This document shows, piece after piece, positions 14,140 through 27,084 of a DNA stretch of 64,000 bases. This DNA comes from Neodiprion pinetum (lineage: Eukaryota > Arthropoda > Insecta > Hymenoptera > Diprionidae). The stretch is from positions 33,954,607 through 34,018,606 of the forward strand of contig NC_060235.2 of the NCBI RefSeq assembly GCF_021155775.2, in the 5' to 3' direction. Under the pieces are notes generated by a model that was given only the letters and a program-made list of their open reading frames with translations, ran no database searches and was not told the DNA's origin. How positions within the stretch are numbered: the first letter of the stretch is position 1; each line of letters begins with the position of its first letter. A program made the position numbers and the translations under genes.

Positions 14140-17100
14140 GTGGAAAAAGTTTTCGCACTTCAGATCCCTCATAAACTCCTCTCGGTGGAAAATTTAAAAG
14201 CTGGTCGCGTATCGTATTAAACTAGTTTCATTTTTGTAATTTTGTTTCCTTTTCTCTCTCTCTCTCTTCCCTCTAAAGAAATAACGTATAACTATGTATA
14301 CACATTCCGAACTGTCTCTAGAATTGAATACCGGCATTAGTGTATAGTATGTATTCGTGGAATGATTATTATGGTATAATTATTACACCGCCAAAGGAGG
14401 CTCATGTTATAATTAACGTCTAGACAGATTTTTCGTCTTCTACGGGGAAAATTAGGCTCGGTCGAAAGGTTGAGGTATGTACTAATTAATGTTATTTTTG
14501 ACCAGTTCGAAAATTATTCGGCGATTGTTACAAAATACGTTGATGAAATTGTTTGAACAGCAACAAAATATTTTTCGAACCATGACATTCGAGTTTTGTA
14601 CGGAAAATACCTACATTTTAGAACGTGTAATAACAAATGCGTATATAGAACATAGTTTATAATATTATACCAGGTGCATTACCGCAGTTACAACGTGTCC
14701 CGAAAAAGGCTTCATCAGCGAACTTTTGTGTTTTTGATTTCGTGACGGAGGGAGGTTCTATAGACGTTGAAAATATTTGTTTCGATTCGCCCCGCTCAGC
14801 CCTTACCCAGTTTAGTTCCATCATTACATCCCCCTGAGGGTCGATCCTTAATCTGTTGCACGCAGGCACGGTGCTGCCCAGGATCGTGTTTTTCCACTAA
14901 AAGTCACGAAGTCTTGCGCCGCGTTCGTCAGAATCAGGCGTACGCTGCACAGTCTGAATCGAAAGTTCGTAAAAGAGAACGAAATCGTTTAACAAATCTC
15001 CAGCAATGTTAATTTTTCTCTTTTCCTAACTTTTCATTCCGAGTGGATTCACGCGAGTTCCGGGTGTAGTTCAAAAAGTAGAATGGCCACAGAATAAAAG
15101 GTTGAAAACATTATAATTCGTGCCGATAATTTGATTGGTAGAATTTCAGAATATATAAAAGTGTAAAAGTATGTAAAGATCAAAGCACGAAGAATTAATT
15201 CAGTCAGAGTGTAGAAAACCAAAATATGTGAAGTCGTCAGGGATTTTCGGCAGTTTGAAAACTCTGTACTTTGACCCTTCTTATTGCGTGGCTATTCTGC
15301 TCTACGACCTCCACCAGAGGGTTCTATTCATCCCTAATGAACCCCGCCGCTCGAGTATCTCGGATGAACACGCGTGAGTCACAATAAACTTCAATCAGCG
15401 AGCCTTTTCGTCGAATTACCGGCAACGCTGACTCCGTTCCGGACCATATCCGCGCCTTTTCCACTTCGGCAAGACGGAGCGCGGCAATAAGAGTAGGGGC
15501 GCAGAATTATCGAAACTAACTTCTGGGGCGTCAGGTAGCAAAATCTCCCCATTACCGTCCGGGCTGCCTGGGGCAGGTGCTCCGCCTAACCCGCCAATTA
15601 GGACAGATTAGTGCGAAGCCGTTATTTGCAAGTTACGAAGCGGAATACCGCCGAAAGTACGAGGACACCGGGATCCGGCCGAGGCGTGGGATGAATAAAT
15701 GCATCCGGCTACTCGATTATCCGGATTCCAGGAGAGCGGTTTTCACTGTAGCAACGACCACCACTGAGCTAAAAACAATCGGGGCGTCGATTAATCAAGT
15801 CCGAAAGAAAAATAATCGCACAACAGTCGATTGAATTGGCAAAAATTAATCGATTCATCTGTTATTTCGAATTTTTTCGCATGTAGTTTTAATAGGGGAA
15901 AAGTTCTTTGACAATATGTAGTTTCCTTCGAAATATTGTTCAATTTCATGGGAAAATATTCACTTACCTCTCACTTATTATATAAAACAGGTACCTAATT
16001 AGTGAGTTAGACAGGGATAATAATTAGTACTTCAATCATATAAATTGATAACGTATTGCAATATCAATTGTAATAGTCGAATAATTATGTTTGGTCATTA
16101 TTACGGTTCTAGCGAAACAAGGACAGTATTGGTTTCGCACCGCATTAACTGCGCACCAAAATTGCACAGCGCCTGAGAATCTTCGTGCAGCATTGCGCAA
16201 CGGAATCTGAGAATCGCTCCATTGAACTGAAATCCTTCGGGACAAGGAACAATCGAGTGTAACATGGCGCCGCGTTGCCCCCTAGGTTTTTGCCAGTTTG
16301 CAAAAGATTTGTACGTGTCGCTTGCCGCGGGATAAGTCCGAAATTAATGGCCCTCTATGAAGGAGTCCTTTATACTTTTGCGCCTCGTATAATCTTCGTA
16401 TTAACTTTTTCACTCTCTTATATTATACGTCCACCTACAGCTGCGCGTTGTAATATTACACGCACCGCACCCTTATGGACAAAGACAGAACACGGCTCTT
16501 CTCTCCTAGAGCTTGACGGAAAAGTAGATAAGGAAAGTAAAAAGAAATCGGGGAGAAAAATTATATACCAAACGGTTTACGCGTTGATCCATGTACGCTT
16601 GTGTCAGGTTCAGGTGCAGATAGAATACTTGGACTTTACGAAAGGCAAGAAAAACCAGAACTATCCTTATTGTTTTATCCACTTGTTTGTACGTTGTACA
16701 AAAAATACACATTGCAAAGAAGTACCGCATTTTTATTGTACAGTAAACGTACCTGAGATATTGTTTGTTATTATTCTTGTTACAGTCGAGTGCGCGGTGC
16801 AATATTATTCAGTCTATAAAACCTAACAGTCTTTCTCAGGTGTTTCGATCTTCGAGTACTCGTTTTTATCTTAGTATCGGCCTGGCTGAGTAACTTCTAA
16901 AAGCTTAACAAATGATTCGGCGGAAGCCGGTAATTTGTACGAGGGTAATACAGGCAAGCCATCATCGAGACGAAGTCGAGGCGAGGTGTGAGATAAGAAA
17001 TTTCGAAAAGCTGCAGGGAGACGCGTATGAAGACAAAAATATCCACTCACGAACGATTCGAGTTCTAAATCTAAAAGTGAAAACAAAAAAAGAAAACACG

Positions 17101-20100
17101 AAATTCATTTATAAATTATGCTCTTCGTATGACACGAAAGTATATAAAATATATTACCTGGGTATATCGTGTATGCATGTACACATTTTCCGTAGAACCT
17201 CGGCTAAACTTTCCCCGCTTCGACATTTTACAATCAGATTTTCACCCTCGCGTGCCTGGGGGATAAAAAGGAACGTCGTTTACCGTACGCCATAAAACAT
17301 TGTGTGCGTGTGCGTTTGCGTGTGTTGCGAGTATACATCGGGACGGGAGAATATTAAAATATAATGTGTAAGGAGCGTCGAAGCGGATTTTCAACACCGC
17401 TTTTCTCTCCTCACCTTTCCCCGTTATTCTATTCGGATTATTTATTCGTCTATTTTCCTTTTTCCTTTTTCTTCGCACAAAAGAAAGCCTTCGATAGAAG
17501 ACGCGATAGTGTAGGTATTGACGCGGGAACAGCGCTACGTATAGTCAAAGAGCGGGAATATGGCTGACTGAAGAAGAAAGCGGGAAAGACGGCGAGGGGC
17601 GGGGGGGGGGAAGGGGGAATAGCGATAAGTAGTAACTTATTTACGACCTGCAGAACACTTTATCCAAGTTTACGGTGAAGCTGTGTACAGAAAAGCTAGG
17701 TGTTTCAACTTATGTAGCGCACTGTTATAGGTTCGAGTTCTTGCCGAGCCGCGTCGCGTTATTCAAAGAAGTTGAATCGATCCTTTGGTAGAAATCATGG
17801 AAGATGGCTTTTGTAATCGGTGTTAGAAGCTTGCGAGACCGGACGATTAGCCTTAGACCGATTCGAGAATCAGCTTCGCCGAAACTTTTCGAATAGTAAT
17901 TGTCTGTACGGTCGCAACCGCGATGTGACGAGAATATTTGCAACAGAGATTAATCTTGTTAAAGCATACATTTATTACATAGAAACGTCTTTGAGTAGGT
18001 ACAAGGAATATTTGTGGAAAAAAGAAAAAAAAAAAGTCGATTGAATGTAGAATAAATGAAAAGCTAGTCACTGTGTACACGCAATGTTTTACGTTAATTT
18101 TCTTCTTCCACGTGGGGGAGAAAAGAAGAGCCGAGGAGTCGCCGAAGGGTGGGCCAGAAAATAACCCGGACGTTGGCGAAAGCGTCGGGGGAGATCTTAA
18201 TTCCTGGCAAGTAGAAGGAGGGGTTTTCCTCTAAGGCGCGCCGTCTCGCCAGCTCGTCAATCTTCATGTTTTGCGTCGGAACAAGGTCGCCAGCTTTCAT
18301 CCACCGCCCTCCCCCTCCCCCCCCCCCCTCTCCACCCCCACCCACCATCCAACCCCTGGATTTTCGCGAGGCGAAATCCCTTTGCCTTCCCTTTTCTCAT
18401 TCGCATTCCGGCGTTATAATCGCGAAATGAGTCGCGGAAGAGCGAAAAGAGCAGCGCGGGGATGGAAAAAGAACGCCAAACCACCGTGACAAAGATACGA
18501 GCAGCTATTACACCCCTGCATTTTATTTACGACACGCGACCGACCGTCGTCGGGTTCGCGAGGGCGGCCGAATCGCTCTGCAAAGATCCGATCTAATGAA
18601 TGGAATTGTTCCCTCCGGTTAGCCGCTTCTCAAACACGTGTATATACGTAGGTGTAACAGTCGGTATAGTAGGGACCTCGACGAAACGAGATCATTTTCC
18701 CAATTCGCTGGTATCAAAATGCCGAGTGATACGGACGATTATACGTTACACTACGTATACCTACGTGCAAAAATGACAGCGATGAAAAAAATATTCGGCG
18801 TACTTGTTGTCCACGTACATTTACGCGATGGAGTTGCCCAGAAATTGAATGAGAAAAGGAAGAGGACGAGGAGCTACGGAGTTATGTAATGTAAAAGAAT
18901 TTGCGTCATTTCATATTTCAGATATATGGTAGTAAACTACATTTGATATTTGCCCGAAGCGGTTTCAAATCCTGCAGAAGACGTAAATTGTGATAAAATT
19001 TTTCTCCTCGCGCCTCGCTTCCACAGCGCCTTTTCGCGCTGAAGTGTTGCTCTCATTTTTTTTTCCGTTCTTCTTTCTCGTTCTCCTCCCGCTATTTTTG
19101 TCCTTATTTTTTATACGTTTTACTTTTATCAGCCACCGTTCAATGCACGGCAAACTCCCTGCATTATTTCTATGGTGTACCGACTCTATTTTCCGATATT
19201 ACAAAAACTCGGTGGCGATCCAACAACTCGATAATGCGGGCTAACATCGGTGAGAATTTGCTGTTCAAACTTTTATATTATAACGATATATATTTACCTG
19301 AATAACGTAATGTGCTCGAAGTGAATTTGAACGGATACGTTAATTAACTAATTAAACACGGAAAACGCTGGCTGAAAATACCGCAACGCATGAAGACGGG
19401 TCGATACTTTAGATATTTTCCCCCCCTGCGATCTTCGCGCAGAGAAAATTTCCCGATTCAGCATATAATGTCGAATTCCGCACGGTCTAATTGGCGATTT
19501 TCGATGGCTGACGGCCGAGCTTGAAATATTGGAAATTTTTAAAATATCGCTCCGCCGGATTAGCCGAAACGGTAGAAAAGAAAAAAAAACTGTTGGATAA
19601 AATTTCACAAACTTTTGGTTATTATTTTTTGGTCCTCGAATTGTTTCAACGGCTTTGACAGATCAGTCGTAATATTTTATCATACGCTGGGAGATTTATA
19701 CATTTGGGGAAAACTGATTTGTGAATACGTGCAGAAATTTTCGGTAAGCATATCAAACGGCGTTATAATATATATTCGCATCCCTTATGCCGTACCGCTG
19801 CAGAAGGTTTATTCAGTGGAAATAGGAGATACGATCAAGAACCGAGTCGAGAAGTAGAAACCAGACGGTTTACACGCGTAGTTTCAAGTCTCTGTAATCA
19901 AGGTTGATTTCCATTCACAAACAGCTGGAGAAACAGAACCCAAGAAGTTTATGTTGTGCGTGGCGTATCTGTGGCAACCCGGTGAAATTTCTGCAAACCC
20001 TTTATACATATAGATATATACGTACCTATGTATAAATTCATTTATAACATTCCAGAGTATATACAATATAAATATAGCTATTCTACGGTATGCGTGGCAA

Positions 20101-21398
20101 AAAGTGCGGGCAGCAACGCGCAAGTGTACGATAATTCACTTACCAATCGTAGCACGTGTCTAGCGGTAGAAAAAAAAAATCAAGTCTGAAAAATAGGACA
20201 AAGAAAGTAAAATGAACGCAGTTTTCCGATATCGCGTAATTCCGAAGAGTCTGTATAATAAACGCTTCAACGTGGGTCCGCAAAATTGCAATAACCTTTT
20301 GAAAAAAACGACAAGAGCAAATAAAAAATGAATCAGTCCCAGGTGGGCACTTTGACTCGCTTCTGAACCCCGGTGAAATTTCGTTGGATGGTGTTCGATT
20401 GCAGGGTGTAAAAGCAATATTGTGCACCATGCGCATTGGGGAAAAGAATAATCGCAGTTAACCTGCAGGTTATACACAGCTACGGTAAACAGAAAAGCAA
20501 ACCCCCGTGTTCGTGATTAATTTCACTAATTTCGAGTAACACCCCGTAGTTTGAGGTATACACCGCGGATCACACCTGTCTGTCATTTTGTATTTCACGC
20601 ATGAAATCGGTGTCCGAATATTCTGAAACACTGAGTGCGTGTTTGTGTGTATAAACATTCGTCAATTTAGCGAGAAAATTACTCGTTCCTCATTCGTTTG
20701 CATATTATCTCTCCACCCCGTCAGTTATCACTTAGAAGTAAGTAACGACATTCGAAATCGATATTACCGCAGTTAGAATTTCTGTTCGAATCGTTAGGCC
20801 GTTATTTTAGCTCCTGAAATACAGTCGGAAGCTTGACATTTCAAACAACTGTTCTACCGCCTTTCAACGCGACGGTTGGAAAAATATCTGGTCACCGTTA
20901 ATTTTTCACCCTAACAAGATCTTGGGTTTGACGTAGCTCGGTCATTAGTGTCCAAAGGTATTGTTTCTGCAGTACAGAAACGTCAACGGCTTGTTGTTTC
21001 GTTTTTTCTTCTTTTTTTTTTTCTTCTTCGTTTTTTATTTTACTGCGCGGGGTTCATTTTTTCCCCTCTCTTTTTTCACCTCTTACACTCTCCCATTTTG
21101 CCTCCCTTTTTGAATCTCATTTTTCTCTCCACCGCCAAAGCTCTTCGTACCGTGACGAACACGGAGATACGTTATACGTAAACACGTACACGCCTACGCG
21201 ATACATTCTGTCTACCTGAACGGGGGTGAAGTTAATTACGCCTCGTTGTCGGGTCGGTAGAATAAAAATGAAAATCTCGAATAACGTGTTGAATAAGTCA
21301 AACGAGGGAAAATTGTTCAGAAAATTGGAAGGCAATCAAGCGTTTCGGAATTCCTGTTACAATTGTCTACATTAATAAGATTTCCCATTCGTTGAGGC
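13842..21398. other. No gene seen; noncoding with microsatellites
   Basis: Contains the TA repeat at 14,106-14,136, a TC tract near 14,254-14,268, a G10 run at 17,601-17,610 and a C12 run at 18,317-18,328. The longest open frame (16,275-16,826, plus) lacks a start near its beginning, splice signals and any recognisable motif. Nothing else is supported. Confidence 0.5.
14106..14136. repeat. (TA)n microsatellite
   Basis: Alternating AT run of about 31 bases within a wider ATATAC-type region starting near 14,093. Confidence 0.95.
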
Positions 21399-21492
21399 GG
21401 GTCAGGTTTACCTATTATCTTTATTAATTACGAATAATGATAGTTGATTCCGTAATTCCGTAATTAACAAAGATAATAATCAAACCTGACCT
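21399..21492. repeat. Inverted repeat (near-palindrome)
   Basis: The left arm, about 21,399-21,432 (GGTCAGGTTTACC through TTAATTACG), pairs with the right arm, about 21,459-21,492 (CGTAATTAACAAAGATAAT through AAACCTGACC). The loop is about 26 bases. The match is close over some 30 bases. It may be the remains of a very small foldback MITE or a transcribed hairpin. Confidence 0.75.
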
Positions 21493-24400
21493 ACCTCGAG
21501 GAATTCAAAATTTTATTAACAAATACCATGGTCAGGAACTCAACAACAATACATTGACAAGTACATTAATCGGCCTTGTCGTGTGGATAAAAAGTTAAGA
21601 AACTAAAAAAGGGAAGTAAAAAAAACAAAAACGTGTTTCAAAAAAATCTCCAGCAATACCAATCATGTCTTACAGCCGATTTGTCCTTACGAGTGCGTGC
21701 GTTGAGAATTCGTTATCGGTAAATTTATAAAAATGAAAAATCGCTGAAAGGCTACAGCGTACCGTGAAGAAAACGTGCGGGAGGAAGAAAAATTGCAGAA
21801 ACGAAAATATCGAGGTACATCTACGCTCGATCGATCTCCCCGCGGTCTGATTCCGTATACGTACTGTGAACGGATTTTCCGAACCATTTTATCATCCGGG
21901 TAAGATGAATTTTGTCCAATCTAAACTGTGACGTTTTCAGACACCCGCAAACGCGACGTGAGTCACACGTACACGTGTAACGTACATGCATTGAAAAGGC
22001 GAGGAGGAACTTTTGAGGAGTCCCTAGCCGCGATCCTCTTCAGGACGAGGACGAGGACGAGGGCGACAAGGACGACGAGGATGCGATCCGAGGATATTGT
22101 CAGGTCGGGCACGTTGCCCGTCTCTCTGTATATAACCAAGCATTCCCTGTAGGTCGGTGGTTGAGGACGGCGAAAGGTTGAAGAGGGGCGAGGAAATTTC
22201 TACAGGGGTTGGCGCCGCATGAAGGTGGCTACCCTGTCCTGGGTCGTGTTTGCAGGGTCGACGTGTGGATGGTGAATGATTCAGAGGGATCGATACGCCG
22301 GGGAGGCACTGACTTATATACCAACCGTGTACCCTGCACGCGTGTCCGATTCGAGTTTCGCATCGCTTCGTATCGCCACTCGTCAATAATTTCACCGCGT
22401 CCAGGATTTACAAGGATAAATGCGCGAGGGGGGGGGGGGGGGAAGAATTCCCTCCAAAACTCGACTCGATCGACTTTCAGGCCGCGTGCCTCCTTTTCAA
22501 ATTCATCGATTCGACCCCAATCGAAGGGCGTAGGAATTAATCGAAACGATCACGAGTTCGGTTAGGTTCGGGAAAGAAGTCGATTCGACGGAAGTTATCG
22601 CCAGTTTTACCGACCCTACAACCTTTTCGAGAAATTTACCGTGTGCTGCGGGGTCTCGGATGTTTCGAAAGTCTCTGCGAAGCCTCTTGGAAATTACGGC
22701 AACGAGTTCCGGAAAGTTTTTGTAATTCATTTAAATACGAGTGGGTCTCGTAGTCGGAATGAATTATTCGGAAAGGAGAAAGTATATCTGCAAGCAATGT
22801 TATTTGCCACGATAATTATAGTGAACAAGAATGAAATGAGACGTCGCTACTGTGTGACGGCAATGAATACAATGAATATGAGCAAATTCGAATGATACAT
22901 AACCTATGCAATATGAACATTTCAGAAAAGGATTTATATGTGTTTAGAACGTTCAAAATTATTAAAATCTGGTGTATTTGATCCGATTACGATACTTTGG
23001 GCTCATGTTGCTCCTTGATCAAACCTTCGAAAATTGTCCGAAGAACATTCGAGAAATCTTACGTTAGAGTGCAGTCGTGACGGTATTGATTCCATCGACT
23101 CTTACCGTAGGTGGTGCGTTATGACACCTACGCTGAAAACTTTAAATAAAATAAGAATTTGTCAGTGTTACTTTTGGTATTGATCAAGGTACGTTTGCAA
23201 GACGCGGCTTATCGCCGCTCCCCGCGAGTAAACTTCACAAAAGGCGGCGCAATTATTTCGATCAACTCTGATTACCGTCTCGAGTAAATAACTCGAAAAT
23301 TGCTAATTATAATACTAGTCTAACGTGGGGACCCGCCATTTTGCTCGTGACGGTTCCCCCGTGCCGCCGACCACGCGCCTTGAGCATGGGGGATAATCAA
23401 ATTATGGTAAAAACGTCGTGTAAAAGTCAAACAGCCCGAGGCCCTACTCTGCATGGCTGCACTCCCTGGCACAATGGCGTTTCGTTGCGCGCCAATAATA
23501 ATGCGTATAAAATAATTAAGGCGGGACGAATTAGCGGGGCGACGGTGAAACGTAATGCGACTGAAATATCAGTTGATAATTATAAACGGTTGGTTGACCG
23601 TCTTTCCATAAGAATTATTGCATGGAAACCTGAGGGAACAAGAACCGTAGATCCCGTGATAAATTGGGGTTCAGAGAATGAGCAATAACGACAACGATAA
23701 AAAATGAAATATCTATATTCCATCCGATTCTTTCTTGCATCTGTACCAATAATCATCCGTTTTCGCAACATATGTAGACTATGGCTTGCAAAAATTTATC
23801 CGACAATTAATTTCCCGGGAATATATTCGAGCTATATACCTAAGTCGCAAGGAAAATTGCCTTTCGATCGCCTGCAATATAGACGAGGAAAAAAATGTCA
23901 TCTCAGCGTCTCGCCGGGGTTCATGTCGTAGAATTCTGGATTATTGTTCATTTGAATTATTCGTACGGTTATTTGTCTGTAGTTTCGGTGAAGCGTAGAG
24001 TCGCGACTTGTTACTAAATGCATGTGACTAGGTACTATACGTGTGCGTAGCCTTCCGTGATTCACAAACACGTCGAAATACTTTCACCCCTGGTACGATT
24101 AGACGAGTACGAAAGCGGGAAAAAGTTGGCAACGAGTCGTTTAATCTGCAGTTTAAACGTCACTTTCACTCGTGCCGACCGCGACTGCGGAGATGTACAC
24201 GAAACGGAAAATTCAACTAACCGAAAGTATCATAATCGAGATAATTTATTCCCCGCGGGTACTCCAGATAAAATCACAGGCCGGATTACTACCGCTGCTG
24301 TTGCGATGTTGTCCGTCACAAGAGACGAGCGAGAAAAGAATGTTTTCCCTCATTTTTTTTTTCTCATTTAAATCTTGGCTAACAAAAACTTACGAGAAAC

Positions 24401-25327
24401 ATATATTTATTTGAAGTTTGCAAATTGAATACATGCCCTGTTAAATTTTTTTTTACCGCTTGACTTTTCGCTGCTTCGGAACAGCTGTCAGCAGACAGAG
24501 TATGAATAATTCTCAAGAGACGTATCGTTACGGATTGTATGAATTTATCAACGCAAGAGGCAGAAAGTAAGCGACATTATTGCCCGAGAATCAGAATTTA
24601 TAAATTGCTGATGAGCGGCGCTCTGAAAATGTACATTTTCTTGAATATTGGACAGCTCACGTCCTCTACCAGTTCTTACATTATACATATACTAAGTTGA
24701 AAATACTCTTCTCACAGTGAATTAAATATAAACCTCTGCGCGACTCTCAATTTTTTATATGCTGAATATTCCTCTGGACCATTTGTGCCAAATATACATA
24801 TTACTATATAAAAAATGTTGCCTTTATCACAACGAAACGACAATCACATAAAGCGATGTTGCACATTCTCATTTCCCTGTATCACGCAATATCAAAATTA
24901 TATATTACATACGAAAAAGTACGCAGGAATAATCCTGCCCTCCACAATTCCTACCCAGATTCGTGCGATCCGCAATAGTTGCCTTCTCAAAGTGAAAACT
25001 TTCCGCGCATCGGCAATACATTCGCGAAGTGCGAGAAAAAAAATGCTGAAACCACCGGAAGTGAACGATTATCTTATCCCCTGCATGTGACTGATTAATC
25101 GAAGGGTCCAACGAGATGAAAAATAGAAAAAAAAACACTTCAACGAAATGAGAGGGACCGGCACGGTACAATACAATAAAAATAAAATCAAAGCAGCGAT
25201 TATGCGGATTAAACGGGCCGTGATCAGTGTACCGATATCTATACACCAGAGCCGGCTTACGAAATAATGAACGGTTACGAAATACTGACAATGAGCGGAT
25301 ACCACTAATTGGCTGCTTTGATTGCAG
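21493..25327. other. No gene firmly seen; precedes candidate exon
   Basis: Contains an imperfect GACGAG hexamer run (about 22,040-22,082), a 15-base G run (22,428-22,442) and an 8-base-stem hairpin CGTAGGTG/CACCTACG at 23,106-23,132. The frame 23,341-23,688 on the plus strand (ATG at 23,386) is open but has no recognised motif or clear splice sites. Confidence 0.45.
22428..22442. repeat. Poly-G tract
   Basis: Fifteen consecutive G residues, second such run in the window. Confidence 0.95.
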
Positions 25328-25477
25328 GCCGTGCCGAAGATATTTGTCCATGCAATACCGAACGAAGCGGTTAGTTCCGACGATGAGGCAAGGCTACGTT
25401 ACGTAATTCGGGAGCTCCTTTCATCCCCTCAGCCCTCGGTGAAAGGGAAACCCAAAACGCGAAGAAATCCCCATCAG
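25328..25477 (+). CDS. Candidate upstream exon, 50 codons
   Basis: This is an open segment bounded by GCTTTGATTGCAG and CCCCATCAG before GTGCGT, phase 0 at both ends. The other two frames contain stops. The peptide looks like real protein: AVPKIFVHAIPNEAVSSD, then an amphipathic helix (DEARLRYVIRELLSS) and a basic tail (KGKPKTRRNPHQ). I do not recognise the family. Its phase fits the next candidate (25,680), whose end fits 26,998, whose end fits the first certain RasGEF exon at 49,115. This is why I propose it as an N-terminal exon of the PLC-epsilon gene. It could instead belong to another plus-strand gene. Nothing upstream that could supply the start codon is identified. Confidence 0.5.
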
Positions 25478-25679
25478 GTGCGTCATGGTGCAATAAATAG
25501 GGCTAACAACCCCTGCGCTACGTCCATCCGTCCTTCCTCTTTCCTCCCTCCTTTCATGCGGAGAATCGACGAGCTTCCAGGCATATTGATCGCGACACGC
25601 GTGCATAACGTTATGCATCGTACGTACATAGATACGATGACATGCATGATTCTTTGTATGCAATGCACACGTGTAACAG

Positions 25680-25806
25680 GTGATCACGCTCCAGTTAAGC
25701 CGCTGGGATTACAATGTTAATTTCGACAACGGCTTGCTCAGCGATGTAACAACAATGCACGCCAAAAACGGGACAAAATTTCGGTGCAGGCAAAGCTGTC
25801 GAACCT
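25680..25806 (+). CDS. Candidate upstream exon, 42 codons
   Basis: It lies 202 bases after the candidate exon ending 25,477. It starts after ACGTGTAACAG in phase 0 and ends at CGAACCT before GTACGT in phase 1. The peptide begins VITLQLSRWDYNVNFDNGLL and ends in a Cys/Arg-rich stretch (FRCRQSCRT). The donor hexamer is good; the acceptor has a mediocre pyrimidine run. A stronger pyrimidine tract lies about 130 bases upstream (TTCCTCTTTCCTCCCTCC), so the true acceptor could be elsewhere. The main support is that it is the only segment I found converting phase 0 to phase 1 between its two neighbours. Confidence 0.38.
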
Positions 25807-26997
25807 GTACGTGCTTTTTTGCTTTTTTTTTCCTTTACAGTTTTTTTTTTTTTTTTTTTATGCCTCTCCGTTTTACACTGGAAATTTCCATACTCTGATT
25901 ACAGCTTTACCGCGTATCTGTAACGTAGGCACGGCCAGAGTTAGAGAAAACTTTTAGTACTTTCAACAGACTCATTTCATTAATCTGGTTTCTTTTTTGT
26001 TTTTTTTTTTTTTAGCAAATTTCATTTCGGGGGATACAATTCGTTTTTCCCTGAATAAATTACACTTATGCGTATTCGGAGTGACGATATTGATTTGGTA
26101 AACTTCATGGAATGGTACTCGGCTTACAATATGATCAAAACAATGAATTAAGCAGCCTCTGGTACATTCAAATATATTATGTTTAATCTATTCAGTGGAT
26201 AAAGTATACTAAAAATATATCAGTTCATGAGAATCGTTAATTGGTTACTGCAAGCGAATAATACTTTAGACATTGAATTCTGCGGATCTGACTTCGCAAT
26301 CGTAATAAAATCTCTCAGATTTTGTAACCAAACTTTTTCGTAGAACGAACTGAAATATTTTTGTTACATGTGTGAAGATAATTCGAGTAATTTTTGTTTA
26401 GTTTTTTGTTTGTTTTACTATTGCGTTCGGTGGGTTGTATATTATATGAGCCTAAAGTTTACTCACGGTAACGCAATTTTCGTTGTCAAAAGTAAACATT
26501 TTTTTAACTGCAATCCGGCGTGGCGTAAAGATCAGTGATTCAAGGTGAGATGGGCTATTTCTAGACTCTGAGTAACGGCACGATCATCTATTACGCACCC
26601 TAATTTAACTTAGACAATTTGCGATGAGCTCCGGTTCCGCGTGAACTGCATAATGAGGAACTGCTTTAAGACATTCGGCTAATAATAATTTACATTACAT
26701 TTTTTTTTTTTTTTACGTTACATGTCTTAGATCTCAATGATGCAGTAAGGAAAAATGGCTGCATTAACGCCGCACGTCGAATCCGCGTCCGGATTGTACG
26801 GAACAACGTATCACCTTCAAGGCGCAGATAAATCTGTGCACGAACAAGCTCGTCAATAACTTTCCCGCTGAGAAACTTTGGCGCGGAGTGCAGACACGAT
26901 ATAATCCGATCGCAGATCCGAGCGCTGGTTTAATTTGCGGTGCGCGAAGAACGAGCGATTTCCGGTTTACCACGCGTGGTTTTGTTTTCCATATTAG

Positions 26998-27084
26998 ACG
27001 TGAGCCAGCTGACGCTGAACACCAGCTGCGAGGGCTATAACGCCGAGGAAAATGAAGTGCAGGATAGTCGGAAGACTCGGTCAG
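26998..27084 (+). CDS. Candidate upstream exon, 29 codons, phase 1 to 1
   Basis: It is preceded by a textbook acceptor (TTTTGTTTTCCATATTAG) and ends TCAG before GTAGTG. The frame reads VSQLTLNTSCEGYNAEE, then NEVQDSRKTRS. Third codon positions are G or C in about two thirds of codons, well above the AT-rich surroundings. Both ends are phase 1. Joining its last base to the AA that begins the 49,115 exon makes GAA, giving KTRS-E-LEKRPQ, so it splices directly onto the first certain RasGEF exon across a 22 kb intron. I know no homologue of the peptide. RNA evidence for this junction would settle it. Confidence 0.48.

Noticed and set aside
16275..16826. 183-codon plus-strand open frame
   Set aside because: First ATG only at about 16,348; hydrophobic and basic mixture without recognisable domain, no splice sites, overlapped by a minus-strand frame.
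23341..23688. 115-codon plus-strand frame with ATG at 23,386
   Set aside because: No recognised motif, no convincing donor at the phase needed by the next candidate exon.
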